Source: Gelidibacter sp035515035 (lineage in GTDB: Bacteria; Bacteroidota; Bacteroidia; Flavobacteriales; Flavobacteriaceae). From it: a DNA stretch of 64,000 nt. Where the stretch lies: positions 10,571 through 74,570 of the forward strand of contig NZ_DATJCA010000177.1 of the NCBI RefSeq assembly GCF_035515035.1, in the 5' to 3' direction. The notes under the pieces are model-generated. The model had not been told where the DNA came from, did not search any database, and worked only from the letters and a program-made list of their open reading frames with translations. Shown piece by piece: positions 17,837-25,493 of the stretch (within the stretch, counting starts at the first letter, position 1; each line of letters begins with the position of its first letter). The translations under genes were made by a program, and so were the position numbers.

Positions 17837-18487
17837 ATGAAATCTCTTATAATCTCCTTATCGCTCATCGTTTTATTCAGTTGTGAAAATAAAGCACAAA
17901 GTAATCCAAAACAGCTAGCGGTTAAAATAGCAGAACCTATTGAAGTCCCCCTGAAAGATGGAAAAGCAAAAGCTTATTTTGCGAGTGGCTGTTTCTGGTG
18001 TGTCGAAAATATTTATGAGCATGTCAAAGGCGTTGAAGAAGTCATCAGCGGTTATGCTGGTGGTCATACCAAAAATCCAACTTACGAATCCAGCAATACA
18101 GGTAAAACAGGCCATGCAGAAGCCGTGGAAGTTATTTATGACCCAAATATTGTAAGTTTTGCTACGTTGGTAGATGTATATTTCGGTTCTCAAAATCCAA
18201 CGCAAGTCAATGGTCAAGGCGGCGATAGAGGTTCACAATACCGCTCGATCATTTTTTATCAGAACGATGCGCAGAAAAAAATCATAGAACAAAAGAAATC
18301 GGCATTGGCAAAAAAACTGAATGCAACCATTGCTGCAGAAGTCTATCCGTTTCAAAAATTCTGGATTGCAGAAGATTACCATCAGGATTATGAGAAAAAA
18401 AACCCTAATAACCCTTATATCCAAAATGTGTCCATCCCAAGATATGAGCGTTTTAAAGCGAAGTTTCCAGAGTTGATTAAAGATTAA
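17837..18487 (+). CDS. msrA: Peptide-methionine (S)-S-oxide reductase MsrA, lipoprotein form
   Basis: MsrA repairs S-sulfoxides of methionine in proteins. The catalytic Cys52 is in the 'GCFWC' motif, followed by the typical 'SGYAGG' segment. The N-terminus 'LIVLFSC' is a lipoprotein signal, so this copy acts in the periplasm or on the outer membrane, on oxidised envelope proteins. The frame can be opened at 17804, but the ATG at 17837 gives a clean lipoprotein signal (216 aa). No MsrB domain is fused. Confidence 0.93.
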   Translation: MKSLIISLSLIVLFSCENKAQSNPKQLAVKIAEPIEVPLKDGKAKAYFASGCFWCVENIYEHVKGVEEVISGYAGGHTKNPTYESSNTGKTGHAEAVEVIYDPNIVSFATLVDVYFGSQNPTQVNGQGGDRGSQYRSIIFYQNDAQKKIIEQKKSALAKKLNATIAAEVYPFQKFWIAEDYHQDYEKKNPNNPYIQNVSIPRYERFKAKFPELIKD

Positions 18488-18499
18488 AAATAGCACCCC

Positions 18500-18518
18500 A
18501 AACCTGTCAGGTTTTTTT
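18500..18518. terminator. Palindromic AAACCTG-CAGGTTT terminator between convergent genes
   Basis: AAACCTGTCAGGTTT followed by a T-run lies between the msrA stop and the stop of the opposing methyltransferase gene. The same palindrome recurs at 23271-23285, so it is a repeat used here as a terminator. Confidence 0.6.
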
Positions 18519-19320
18519 ACGAGATCTTAGTCGCTTTCAATGTAAAAACCAATGGATAAAGTCGATCCTGAGTAGCATACATTCCAGAAGAGGTTTTTTT
18601 TAAATCTGGCAAGACATTATACGGACTTTCGTCATGCTCTTTCAAGTAGTCAATATGCAGTCCGGCATCGGATAACGCGGAAACCACTTCGCCCAAACCA
18701 TGGTTCCACCCATATTCCTTACTGATCATTTTTGACTTGGTATCGGCATACGTGCCTTCATATTCCTCGTAAATAACCTCATCTTGCATATATCCATACT
18801 TCATTTTGGGCTTACCATCCAAGTAATCAAACATCCAAACAATCGGATGAAATTCTGCCATAAAAAAAGAACCACCTTGGTTTAAACGCTCTGCGATCAT
18901 CTGTCCCCAAGGCTTTAAATCGGGCAGCCAACCTATCACGCCATAACTGGTGAAAACAATATCAAAAGTTTCAGAGACCACCTTAGAAGTGTCCAGTACA
19001 TTGCAACAGACAAACTGGGCATCCAACTTTAGTTCATCGTTTAATTGCTGAGCCAAAGCAATCCCTTCATCACTAATATCAACCCCTACGCACTTGGCTC
19101 CCATCCTACTCCAACTCAAGGTGTCCTGACCAAAATGACATTGTAAATGCAATAGACTTTTTCCATTTACATTGTCAAGAGCTGCTAATTCATAAGGCAT
19201 CAGTGACGATTTTCCATATTTGAAAGCGTTCAGATCATACATCTCACTTTCTGAATGCGCCTTCACCTTGTGGTTCCAAGTCGCTTTATTTATTTCAAAA
19301 TAGCGGTCATTTCGTTCCAT
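18517..19320 (-). CDS. Class I SAM-dependent methyltransferase
   Basis: A 267-aa methyltransferase. The SAM-binding motif I is 'LLHLQCHFGQDTLSW' (the diverged Gly-rich loop), followed by the acidic residue in 'CVGVDIS'. The middle 'FDIVFTSYGVIGWL' is motif IV-like, and the C-terminus contains 'MAEFHPIVWM'. Similar proteins in Bacteroidota are annotated only as class I methyltransferases; the substrate is not known. The frame is open to 19644, but translation from there would run through the divergent lipoprotein gene; the ATG at 19320 gives the family's normal start ('MERNDRYFEINK'). Confidence 0.85.
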   Translation of the reverse strand: MERNDRYFEINKATWNHKVKAHSESEMYDLNAFKYGKSSLMPYELAALDNVNGKSLLHLQCHFGQDTLSWSRMGAKCVGVDISDEGIALAQQLNDELKLDAQFVCCNVLDTSKVVSETFDIVFTSYGVIGWLPDLKPWGQMIAERLNQGGSFFMAEFHPIVWMFDYLDGKPKMKYGYMQDEVIYEEYEGTYADTKSKMISKEYGWNHGLGEVVSALSDAGLHIDYLKEHDESPYNVLPDLKKTSSGMYATQDRLYPLVFTLKATKIS

Positions 19321-19368
19321 AAGGTCTGATTTAGAATCTAAAATTAAAACATCTGAAGCATTCTTCCG

Positions 19369-19376
19369 TATCTTTA
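19369..19376 (+). promoter_or_regulatory. Probable -7 box for the 19391 lipoprotein gene
   Basis: TATCTTTA differs from TAnnTTTG at the last base; it ends 14 bases before the ATG. Confidence 0.4.
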
Positions 19377-19390
19377 TAAAAAGAATTAAA

Positions 19391-20056
19391 ATGAAAAGAA
19401 CTCTGATAATAGTCGCTGTATTCGCTTTTATGTTTTCCTGTAAACAAAATGAAGAAACAAAAGCAATCGAAAAAGATGGGTCTATAGCCGAAAAAATAGC
19501 AAATGCCAATGGTATTGAAAACTGGAAAAATGTTTCCGAATTGCAATTTACGTTCAACGTAGATAAAGACACCACGCATTTTGAACGTTCTTGGGCCTGG
19601 CATCCAAAAACAGAGGATGTCATGATGGTTTCAGGCAAAGACACTGTAGCCTACAATCGAAAAGCTGTGGACAGTCTTTCGATGAATGCGGATAAGGCGT
19701 TTATTAACGATAAATATTGGCTCTTAGCACCTTTTCAATTGGTTTGGGATACTTCTGCCACGATTTCTGAAACGTCAAATGCTGAGGCGCCTATCAGTAA
19801 GGCACAACTAAATAAAATTACCATTACCTATCCCAATGAAGGCGGCTATACCCCAGGGGATGCTTATGATCTTTATTATGGAGATGATTTCCTGATCAAA
19901 GAATGGATCTATAGAAAAGGAAATTCAAAAGAACCTTCCATGATGACAAGTTGGGAAGATTATGAAGATTTTGACGGCGTTAAAATTGCCAAGACCCACA
20001 AACGACCAAACGAGAATTGGACGCTACATTTCACCAATATCAAAGTGGTCCAATGA
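19391..20056 (+). CDS. Lipoprotein of the DUF6503-like / LolA-like fold group
   Basis: A 221-aa lipoprotein (signal ending 'FMFSC', lipidated around C17). The mature protein starts with 'ANGIENWKNVSELQFTFNV', then many beta strands with the W-x-W pattern 'SWAWHP' and a C-terminal 'TLHFTNIKV'. This resembles a flavobacterial family I know as DUF6503, with LolA/LolB-like half-barrel sequences that may carry lipids or lipoproteins; the assignment is from memory and is moderate. It is transcribed divergently from the methyltransferase gene and followed by a strong terminator. Confidence 0.7.
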   Translation: MKRTLIIVAVFAFMFSCKQNEETKAIEKDGSIAEKIANANGIENWKNVSELQFTFNVDKDTTHFERSWAWHPKTEDVMMVSGKDTVAYNRKAVDSLSMNADKAFINDKYWLLAPFQLVWDTSATISETSNAEAPISKAQLNKITITYPNEGGYTPGDAYDLYYGDDFLIKEWIYRKGNSKEPSMMTSWEDYEDFDGVKIAKTHKRPNENWTLHFTNIKVVQ

Positions 20057-20167
20057 ACATTTGTTAAAGGAGCGTTAAAATAATCATACCATAATCCAAA
20101 CTATTGCCATAGGACGTATATAAAATATATCGCACGAATATTCCGCAGTATGCGTCACTATATATTC

Positions 20168-20208
20168 AAAGAGCTTCCACTACAAAAGTTGAAGCTCTTT
20201 TTTTTTTA
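20168..20208 (+). terminator. Rho-independent terminator
   Basis: Perfect 10-bp stem AAAGAGCTTC (20168-20177) / GAAGCTCTTT (20191-20200), 13-base loop, then a continuing T-run. Confidence 0.85.
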
Positions 20209-20422
20209 GTGATACTACGTTTTCAAAAGTCTTTTGACGTGTGGGAAATTTCCAACTGAACGAACCCCACTTTTTAACAGGACAGTAGGATTCACAACAC
20301 CTTTCCAAATTAAGTCAATTTTAGCTGAACCAATTTTAGCGTAATGGGAAAAATTGTGCTGAAATGTTCAATCGCACATCAAACTCTCTCTTTTCTGCCC
20401 TTCATCCTAAACTTTTAATTCT
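20209..20422. other. Upstream region of the kynurenine cluster
   Basis: About 215 bases of AT-rich sequence with no gene. It must hold any operator for the kynurenine genes, but I see no convincing inverted repeat; no regulator gene is encoded next to the cluster. Confidence 0.4.
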
Positions 20423-20430
20423 TATTTTTG
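20423..20430 (+). promoter_or_regulatory. Bacteroidota -7 box for kynU
   Basis: TATTTTTG, exact TAnnTTTG. Its last three bases are the TTG that would be the longest kynU start, so the real start must lie downstream (TTG at 20455). Confidence 0.6.
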
Positions 20431-20454
20431 TGTGAAACCGAAAATCAATTCACC

Positions 20455-21723
20455 TTGTCAAACTATCAATTAGGATCAGAATACGCCAAACAACAAGATC
20501 AAAATGATGCTTTGGCATCTTACAGAAATCGATTCCATATTCCAAAGGACAAACACGGTAAGGAGGTGATTTATATGACCGGAAATTCTCTTGGACTTCA
20601 GCCAAAAGCTACAAAAGACTATATCCATCAGGAATTGGAGGACTGGGCCAATTTAGGTGTTGAAGGCCATACGGATGCCAAACATCCTTGGTTGCATTAT
20701 CACGAGTTCTTGACGGAAAGCATGGCCAAAGTAGTGGGTGCAAAACCCATTGAAGTGGTAGTCATGAATACTTTGACCGCCAATCTCCATTTGATGATGG
20801 TCTCCTTTTATAAACCCACTCCAAAACGCTATAAAATTCTCATTGAAGCTGATGCATTTCCTTCTGACAAATACGCCGTAGAATCGCAATTACGCCATCA
20901 TGGTTTTGATCCGAAAGATGGATTGGTGCTGTGGAAAGCCAGAAAGGGTGAAGAATTGGTAAATTATGACGATTTAGAAACAATTCTGGAAGCGCAAGGA
21001 AATGAGATCGCTTTGATAATGATTGGCGGCGTCAATTATTATACGGGGCAGTTTTTCGACTTTAAACGCATTACGCAACTAGGGCATAAATACGGATGCA
21101 TGGTTGGTTTTGACTGTGCCCATGGTGCTGGAAATGTTAAATTAGACCTTCACGCTTCGGGAGCTGATTTTGCGGTGTGGTGCACCTATAAATACTTAAA
21201 TTCCGGACCAGGAAGTTTAGGTGGCTGTTTTGTACATGAACGCCATGCGCACAATAAAGATCTCAATCGGTTTGCCGGTTGGTGGAGCCACAATAAAGAA
21301 ACGCGTTTTAAAATGCGTGATGAGTTTGACCAACTTCCCGGTGCGGAAGGCTGGCAATTGAGCAATCCGCCCATCTTATCCATGGCTGCAATTAGAGCCT
21401 CCTTGGATATGTTTGAAGAAGTTGGCATGGAAAAATTGATCAAAAAATCAAAACATCTTACAGGCTATTTTGAGTATTTAATTAACCAACTCAATAATAA
21501 AGACATTAAAATCATCACCCCTTCAAATCAGCAAGAACGCGGATGCCAACTCTCCATTCAAGTGAAAAATGCTGATAAAAAATTACACTATCAGCTAACC
21601 GAAGCTGGCGTGATCAGTGATTGGCGGGAACCTGATGTGATACGTTGTGCACCAGTGCCGTTGTATAATTCGTATCAGGATGTCTATGAATTAGTGGAGA
21701 AGTTAAAAGAGATATTAAAATAA
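20455..21723 (+). CDS. kynU: Kynureninase KynU
   Basis: PLP enzyme that cleaves kynurenine or 3-hydroxykynurenine to (3-hydroxy)anthranilate and alanine. Fold-type I signatures are present: 'YMTGNSLGLQPK', the Asp of 'GFDCAHGAGN' that contacts the pyridine nitrogen, and the Schiff-base Lys in 'CTYKYLNSGPG'. The C-terminus 'DWREPDVIRCAPVPLYNSYQD' is characteristic. The first possible start, TTG 20428, overlaps the promoter box; TTG 20455 gives an N-terminus (MSNYQLGSEYA) that fits flavobacterial kynureninases. First gene of the kynurenine cluster, with 3-hydroxykynurenine from kmo as probable substrate. Confidence 0.95.
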   Translation: MSNYQLGSEYAKQQDQNDALASYRNRFHIPKDKHGKEVIYMTGNSLGLQPKATKDYIHQELEDWANLGVEGHTDAKHPWLHYHEFLTESMAKVVGAKPIEVVVMNTLTANLHLMMVSFYKPTPKRYKILIEADAFPSDKYAVESQLRHHGFDPKDGLVLWKARKGEELVNYDDLETILEAQGNEIALIMIGGVNYYTGQFFDFKRITQLGHKYGCMVGFDCAHGAGNVKLDLHASGADFAVWCTYKYLNSGPGSLGGCFVHERHAHNKDLNRFAGWWSHNKETRFKMRDEFDQLPGAEGWQLSNPPILSMAAIRASLDMFEEVGMEKLIKKSKHLTGYFEYLINQLNNKDIKIITPSNQQERGCQLSIQVKNADKKLHYQLTEAGVISDWREPDVIRCAPVPLYNSYQDVYELVEKLKEILK

Positions 21724-21726
21724 CTG

Positions 21727-21789
21727 CAAGGTTTCCCATAACCTTGTAGGTTTTATAATAAGATTAATAAGATTCCCGCCTTCGGGGAA
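21727..21789. repeat. Two short hairpins between kynU and kmo
   Basis: CAAGGTT (21727-21733) pairs with AACCTTG (21740-21746). A second one, TTCCC-gccttc-GGGGAA (21773-21789), is a degenerate copy of the TTCCTGC/GCAGGAA repeat found elsewhere in the window. Both are within the intercistronic gap and may stabilise or attenuate the transcript. Confidence 0.5.
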
Positions 21790-21795
21790 AGTAGC

Positions 21796-23199
21796 ATGAA
21801 TAAAAAACAAAACATACTCATCATCGGCGCAGGTCTTTGCGGAAGCTTACTCGCTTTACGCTTGGGCCAACGCGGCTATAACGTTTCGCTCTACGAAATG
21901 CGTCCAGATATACGTACAGCCAATATTAGCGCAGGCCGTTCCATCAATTTAGCTCTTTCTGACAGAGGCATTAAAGCCATGGAACTCGTTGGGATTGAAG
22001 ATAAAGTCAAAGAGCTTTGCATTCCTATGAATGGTCGTATGTTACATGATATTGATGGTAATATGGTCATGGCACCTTACAGCGGACGTGACCATGAATA
22101 TATAAATTCTATTTCCCGAGGTCTTTTAAACGGATTATTGTTGGATGAAGCTGAAAAGCACGACAACGTCACAATTTATTTCAACAAAAAATGCAAATCG
22201 GTTGATTTCGAAAATACTACGGCTTTATTTAAAGATTCTGAAACCAATACCGAATTTGTAGAGGATGCTGATGTTATTATCGCCACGGATGGTGCTGGCT
22301 CGGCCTTGAGAAAAAGTTATTTTTTAGGTAAAAAGTTTCTATTTAGCTTTTCGCAGGATTGGCTGTCACATGGCTATAAAGAATTAAGTTTTCATCCTAC
22401 AGAAAATGGGGGATTTAAAACCTATAAAAACGCCTTGCATATTTGGGGACGTGATAGTTTTATGCTGATTGCCCTACCAAATTTGGACGGCAGTTTTACG
22501 GTGACCTTATTTTTAAGTTATGAGGATGGGGAATACAATTTCGGAAATTTGACTACGGAAGAAAAAGTAATAGAATTTTTCCAAAAGTATTTCAAAGATG
22601 CCTTGGAACTGATGCCCAACCTCATAGAAGACTTCTTCACCAATCCCACATCACCATTAGGAACTGTAAAATGTTCGCCTTGGCATTATAAGGGCAACAC
22701 CCTTTTAATGGGAGATGCCGCTCACGCCATTGTACCATTTTATGGACAAGGAATGAATGCTTCTTTTGAAGATGTGTCCGTATTTGACAAAGTTTTGGAT
22801 GAAGGCCATAAAGACTGGGAGACCATATTCAAAACGTATGAGAAGAACCGAAAAAGAGACACAGATGCCATTGCAGATTTAGCAATCGACAATTTCCATG
22901 AAATGAAAGGCCATGTCAACAATGCCATCTTTCGGGAAAAGCGTAACTTGGAAATGGCATTGGAAAAGAACTTTCCAAATGACTATTCTTCAAAATATTC
23001 TTTGGTTACCTTTAATGAGGACATCAGCTATTACGAAGCGATGTTGAGAGGTCGCGCTCAGGACAAAGCGATTCTGAATATGTTGGCGGATAAGAAAATA
23101 GACCTCAACGACGATTTAAAAACGAATTTAGAAAAAGTAATAGCCGCCACAGAAGAAATTTTGGATAACGACCGGGTGGCGAAGGATTTTAAACATTAA
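21796..23199 (+). CDS. kmo: Kynurenine 3-monooxygenase
   Basis: FAD-dependent aromatic hydroxylase making 3-hydroxykynurenine from kynurenine with NADPH and O2. The FAD-binding motif 'GAGLCGSLLALRLGQRG' is at residues 8-24, a conserved 'DRGIKAMELVGI' segment follows, and 'LLMGDAAHAIVPFYGQGMNA' is the second FAD motif typical of the class. At 467 aa it has the length of bacterial KMO; the C-terminal extra region probably includes membrane-associating sequence. It lies 72 bases after kynU, in the same direction. Confidence 0.96.
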   Translation: MNKKQNILIIGAGLCGSLLALRLGQRGYNVSLYEMRPDIRTANISAGRSINLALSDRGIKAMELVGIEDKVKELCIPMNGRMLHDIDGNMVMAPYSGRDHEYINSISRGLLNGLLLDEAEKHDNVTIYFNKKCKSVDFENTTALFKDSETNTEFVEDADVIIATDGAGSALRKSYFLGKKFLFSFSQDWLSHGYKELSFHPTENGGFKTYKNALHIWGRDSFMLIALPNLDGSFTVTLFLSYEDGEYNFGNLTTEEKVIEFFQKYFKDALELMPNLIEDFFTNPTSPLGTVKCSPWHYKGNTLLMGDAAHAIVPFYGQGMNASFEDVSVFDKVLDEGHKDWETIFKTYEKNRKRDTDAIADLAIDNFHEMKGHVNNAIFREKRNLEMALEKNFPNDYSSKYSLVTFNEDISYYEAMLRGRAQDKAILNMLADKKIDLNDDLKTNLEKVIAATEEILDNDRVAKDFKH

Positions 23200-23270
23200 T
23201 AAATTCCTTCTCTTTTTTCAAGGGAAGGTGGATTTGTCCCAAAAATACTGGACAAAGATGGAAGGGTTTA

Positions 23271-23285
23271 AAACCTGTCAGGTTT
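23271..23285. repeat. AAACCTGTCAGGTTT palindrome
   Basis: Identical to the palindrome at 18500-18514. It lies upstream of the RidA-family gene, without a T-run, so it is less likely to terminate here. Confidence 0.55.
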
Positions 23286-23301
23286 AATAAAAGATAAATT
23301 T

Positions 23302-23736
23302 ATGATTAAAGAAAATAATGAGGTTCCTGCCTCCGCAGGAACGGGGGTAAAACCAAGAGGCACTTATCCCCTCACCAGACGTGCTGGCGATTTTATATAT
23401 GTTTCAGGTACCAGTTCAAGGCGCGCTGACAATTCAATTGCTGGCGTGGACATTCTTGACAATATGGGCACTAAACACTTAAATGCGGAAGTTCAAACCC
23501 GTGAGGTGATTAAAAATATTGAAAAAAATCTCATAAAGGAAGGTGCTACCCTTAAAGACGTGGTGGATGTGACTTCCTTTTTGGTAAATATGAATGATTT
23601 TGCAGGTTATAATAAAGCTTACGCAGAATTCTTTGATCAAGAAACTGGACCAACCAGAACCACCGTGGCCGTGCATCAATTGCCAAATCCTGATTTGGTG
23701 GTTGAAATTAAAGTGGTCGCATACAAAAAACAGTAA
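23302..23736 (+). CDS. RidA-family protein, probable 2-aminomuconate deaminase
   Basis: A 144-aa YjgF/RidA/UK114 protein. The core 'AGDFIYVSGTSSRR', 'DVVDVTSFLVNMNDF', 'GPTRTTVAVHQLPNPDLVVEIKVVAY' (the arginine that binds the substrate carboxylate) matches 2-aminomuconate deaminases of the kynurenine/nitrobenzoate pathways, which convert 2-aminomuconate to 4-oxalocrotonate. Context strongly supports this. The first ~15 residues are unusual: bases 23324-23341 are a genomic TTCCTGC/GCAGGAA repeat that is read in frame as V-P-A-S-A-G. The family normally begins at about 'KPRGTYP', so the extension looks acquired. Confidence 0.88.
   Translation: MIKENNEVPASAGTGVKPRGTYPLTRRAGDFIYVSGTSSRRADNSIAGVDILDNMGTKHLNAEVQTREVIKNIEKNLIKEGATLKDVVDVTSFLVNMNDFAGYNKAYAEFFDQETGPTRTTVAVHQLPNPDLVVEIKVVAYKKQ
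23324..23341. repeat. TTCCTGC-N4-GCAGGAA repeat inside the RidA coding region
   Basis: TTCCTGC ctcc GCAGGAA, a perfect 7-bp inverted repeat located codons 8-14 of the reading frame. Copies at 23867, 25323, 45034 and 49594. Confidence 0.75.
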
Positions 23737-23741
23737 ATCAG

Positions 23742-23806
23742 AAAACCTCTCAGGTTTTTACTTGTCCGCCGAAATGTCAGTGTAGGAGGAAAATCTGAGA
23801 GGTTTC
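23742..23806. repeat. Paired CCTCTCAG/CTGAGAGG inverted repeats
   Basis: AAACCTCTCAG at 23743-23753 and its complement CTGAGAGGTTT at 23795-23805 frame the gap after the RidA gene. The left arm by itself is AAAACCT-ctc-AGGTTTT, a relative of the AAACCTG palindrome, and followed by T's, so it may terminate or pause transcription. Confidence 0.5.
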
Positions 23807-23839
23807 GGAGGAGAGATTCTCTTAAAATATCGTGAATTA

Positions 23840-25318
23840 GTGGTGAAAACGGCAAAACAAGACGAGATTCCTGCCTTCGCAGGAATTCGTAACTACATCA
23901 ACGGAGAATATATCAATCCAATTCAAGACCATTGGATAGATAACTATTGTCCAGCAAACGGCGAAGTATACGGACAAATTCCAAACTCTTCCAAAGACGA
24001 TGTAGAAAGCGCCTATCGCGCTGCAAAATCGGCTTTCACAAGTTGGTCGCAAACTACTTTGGAAGAACGCAGTCGAATTCTCATTCGAATTTCAGAATTA
24101 TTGGAAACCAACTTACAACGTTTTGCCGAAGCCGAAAGCAAGGACAATGGCAAACCCATTTCTTTAGCAAAACAAGTTGATATTCCAAGAGCGGCCAGTA
24201 ATTTTCGCTTTTTCGGAAATGCCATTACCCAATTCGCCAGTGAAAGCCATGAAAGTGTTGGACAAGATGCCATTAACTTTACGTTACGCCAACCTATTGG
24301 TGTGGTGGGCTGTATTTCGCCATGGAACCTTCCGCTTTATCTCTTTACTTGGAAAATTGCTCCAGCCATCGCGGCAGGAAACTGTGTAGTTGCCAAACCA
24401 AGTGAAATTACACCAATGACCGCCTATCTGCTAGGTGAAATTTGTACAGAAGCAGGTTTGCCAAAGGGCGTTCTGAATATCGTTCATGGATTGGGCACAA
24501 CCGCCGGGCAGGCCCTTATTGAACATCCAGGCATCAAAGCGATTAGTTTTACCGGAGGCACCGCAACAGGCGCTCATATTGCAAAAGTGGCAGCACCCCT
24601 ATTTAAAAAATTGTCTTTGGAATTAGGTGGTAAAAACCCAAACATCATTTTTGCCGATTGTGATTATGATGACATGTTGGAAACAACGGTGCGTTCTTCA
24701 TTTGCAAATCAAGGTCAAATTTGTTTGTGTGGAAGCAGAATATTTGTAGAGAATTCAATTTACGAAAAGTTCAAAAAGGATTTTGTCGCTAAAGTCAAAG
24801 AACTGAAAGTTGGACATCCGTCAGAAGCAGCAACCACTATCGGTGCTTTGGTATCAAAAACCCATTTAGAGAAAGTGATGGCCTATATCGCAATCGCCAA
24901 AACAGAAAACGGGACCATTCTTTGTGGCGGCAATAAAGTGACATTAAATGGTTTTGAAAACGGTTATTATTTAGAACCAACCGTTATTGAAGTGACCTCA
25001 AACGACTGCCGTGCCAATCAAGAGGAAATCTTCGGACCAGTAGTGACCATCATGCCTTTTGAAAGTGAAGAGGAAGTTTTGGAAATGGCCAACGCAGTTA
25101 AATACGGATTATCAGCAACACTTTGGACCAACGATTTAAAACGCACCATGCGCATGAGCAGCAAATTACAAACCGGTATTGTTTGGGTAAACACCTGGAT
25201 GATGCGCGATTTACGGACGCCTTTTGGCGGAGTAAAAGCTTCTGGTGTTGGACGTGAAGGCGGATTTGAAGCGCTACGGTTTTTCACGGAGGCGAAGAAT
25301 GTGTGTATAAAATATTAA
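23840..25318 (+). CDS. Aldehyde dehydrogenase, probable 2-aminomuconic 6-semialdehyde dehydrogenase
   Basis: A 492-aa NAD-dependent ALDH: 'GCISPWNLP', the catalytic Glu in 'ELGGKNPN', the nucleophilic Cys in 'GQICLCGSR', and 'EEIFGPVV'. In this cluster it should oxidise 2-aminomuconate 6-semialdehyde, made by the ACMS decarboxylase, to 2-aminomuconate, the RidA-family deaminase's substrate. Start is a GTG (23840 or 23843); no ATG is near. Residues 10-16 (I-P-A-F-A-G-I) are encoded by a TTCCTGC/GCAGGAA genomic repeat at 23867-23886; the conserved ALDH N-terminus begins just after, at 'NYINGEYI'. Confidence 0.92.
   Translation: MVKTAKQDEIPAFAGIRNYINGEYINPIQDHWIDNYCPANGEVYGQIPNSSKDDVESAYRAAKSAFTSWSQTTLEERSRILIRISELLETNLQRFAEAESKDNGKPISLAKQVDIPRAASNFRFFGNAITQFASESHESVGQDAINFTLRQPIGVVGCISPWNLPLYLFTWKIAPAIAAGNCVVAKPSEITPMTAYLLGEICTEAGLPKGVLNIVHGLGTTAGQALIEHPGIKAISFTGGTATGAHIAKVAAPLFKKLSLELGGKNPNIIFADCDYDDMLETTVRSSFANQGQICLCGSRIFVENSIYEKFKKDFVAKVKELKVGHPSEAATTIGALVSKTHLEKVMAYIAIAKTENGTILCGGNKVTLNGFENGYYLEPTVIEVTSNDCRANQEEIFGPVVTIMPFESEEEVLEMANAVKYGLSATLWTNDLKRTMRMSSKLQTGIVWVNTWMMRDLRTPFGGVKASGVGREGGFEALRFFTEAKNVCIKY
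23867..23886. repeat. ATTCCTGC-N4-GCAGGAAT repeat inside the ALDH coding region
   Basis: Perfect 8-bp inverted repeat with cttc loop, in codons 10-16 of the ALDH. Confidence 0.75.
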
Positions 25319-25322
25319 CCCA

Positions 25323-25342
25323 ATTCCTGCGAAGGCAGGAAT
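25323..25342. repeat. ATTCCTGC-N4-GCAGGAAT repeat
   Basis: Perfect 8-bp inverted repeat (loop gaag) directly after the ALDH stop, in the opposite orientation of the loop from the copy at 23867. Confidence 0.7.
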
Positions 25343-25470
25343 CTCCTGATGAAAAGGATAGTTAAAAACGTGAAAACCACCTCATTTATCTCATCGCAAG
25401 TTAGATTGAATTCTATAAAATGATTTTGAAAATAAAATAATTAAAACAAAATAATTTAACCTTAAAAAGA

Positions 25471-25490
25471 TCCCTGCCTTAGCAAGGAAT
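25471..25490. repeat. Degenerate TTCCTGC/GCAGGAA repeat before the SDR gene
   Basis: TCCCTGCcttaGCAAGGAAT, an imperfect copy ending four bases before the SDR ATG, so it occupies the ribosome-binding region. Confidence 0.5.
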
Positions 25491-25493
25491 GTT

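Noticed and set aside
19321..19644. 5' extension of the methyltransferase frame
   Set aside because: Overlaps the divergent lipoprotein gene completely at its start; the conserved part begins at ATG 19320.
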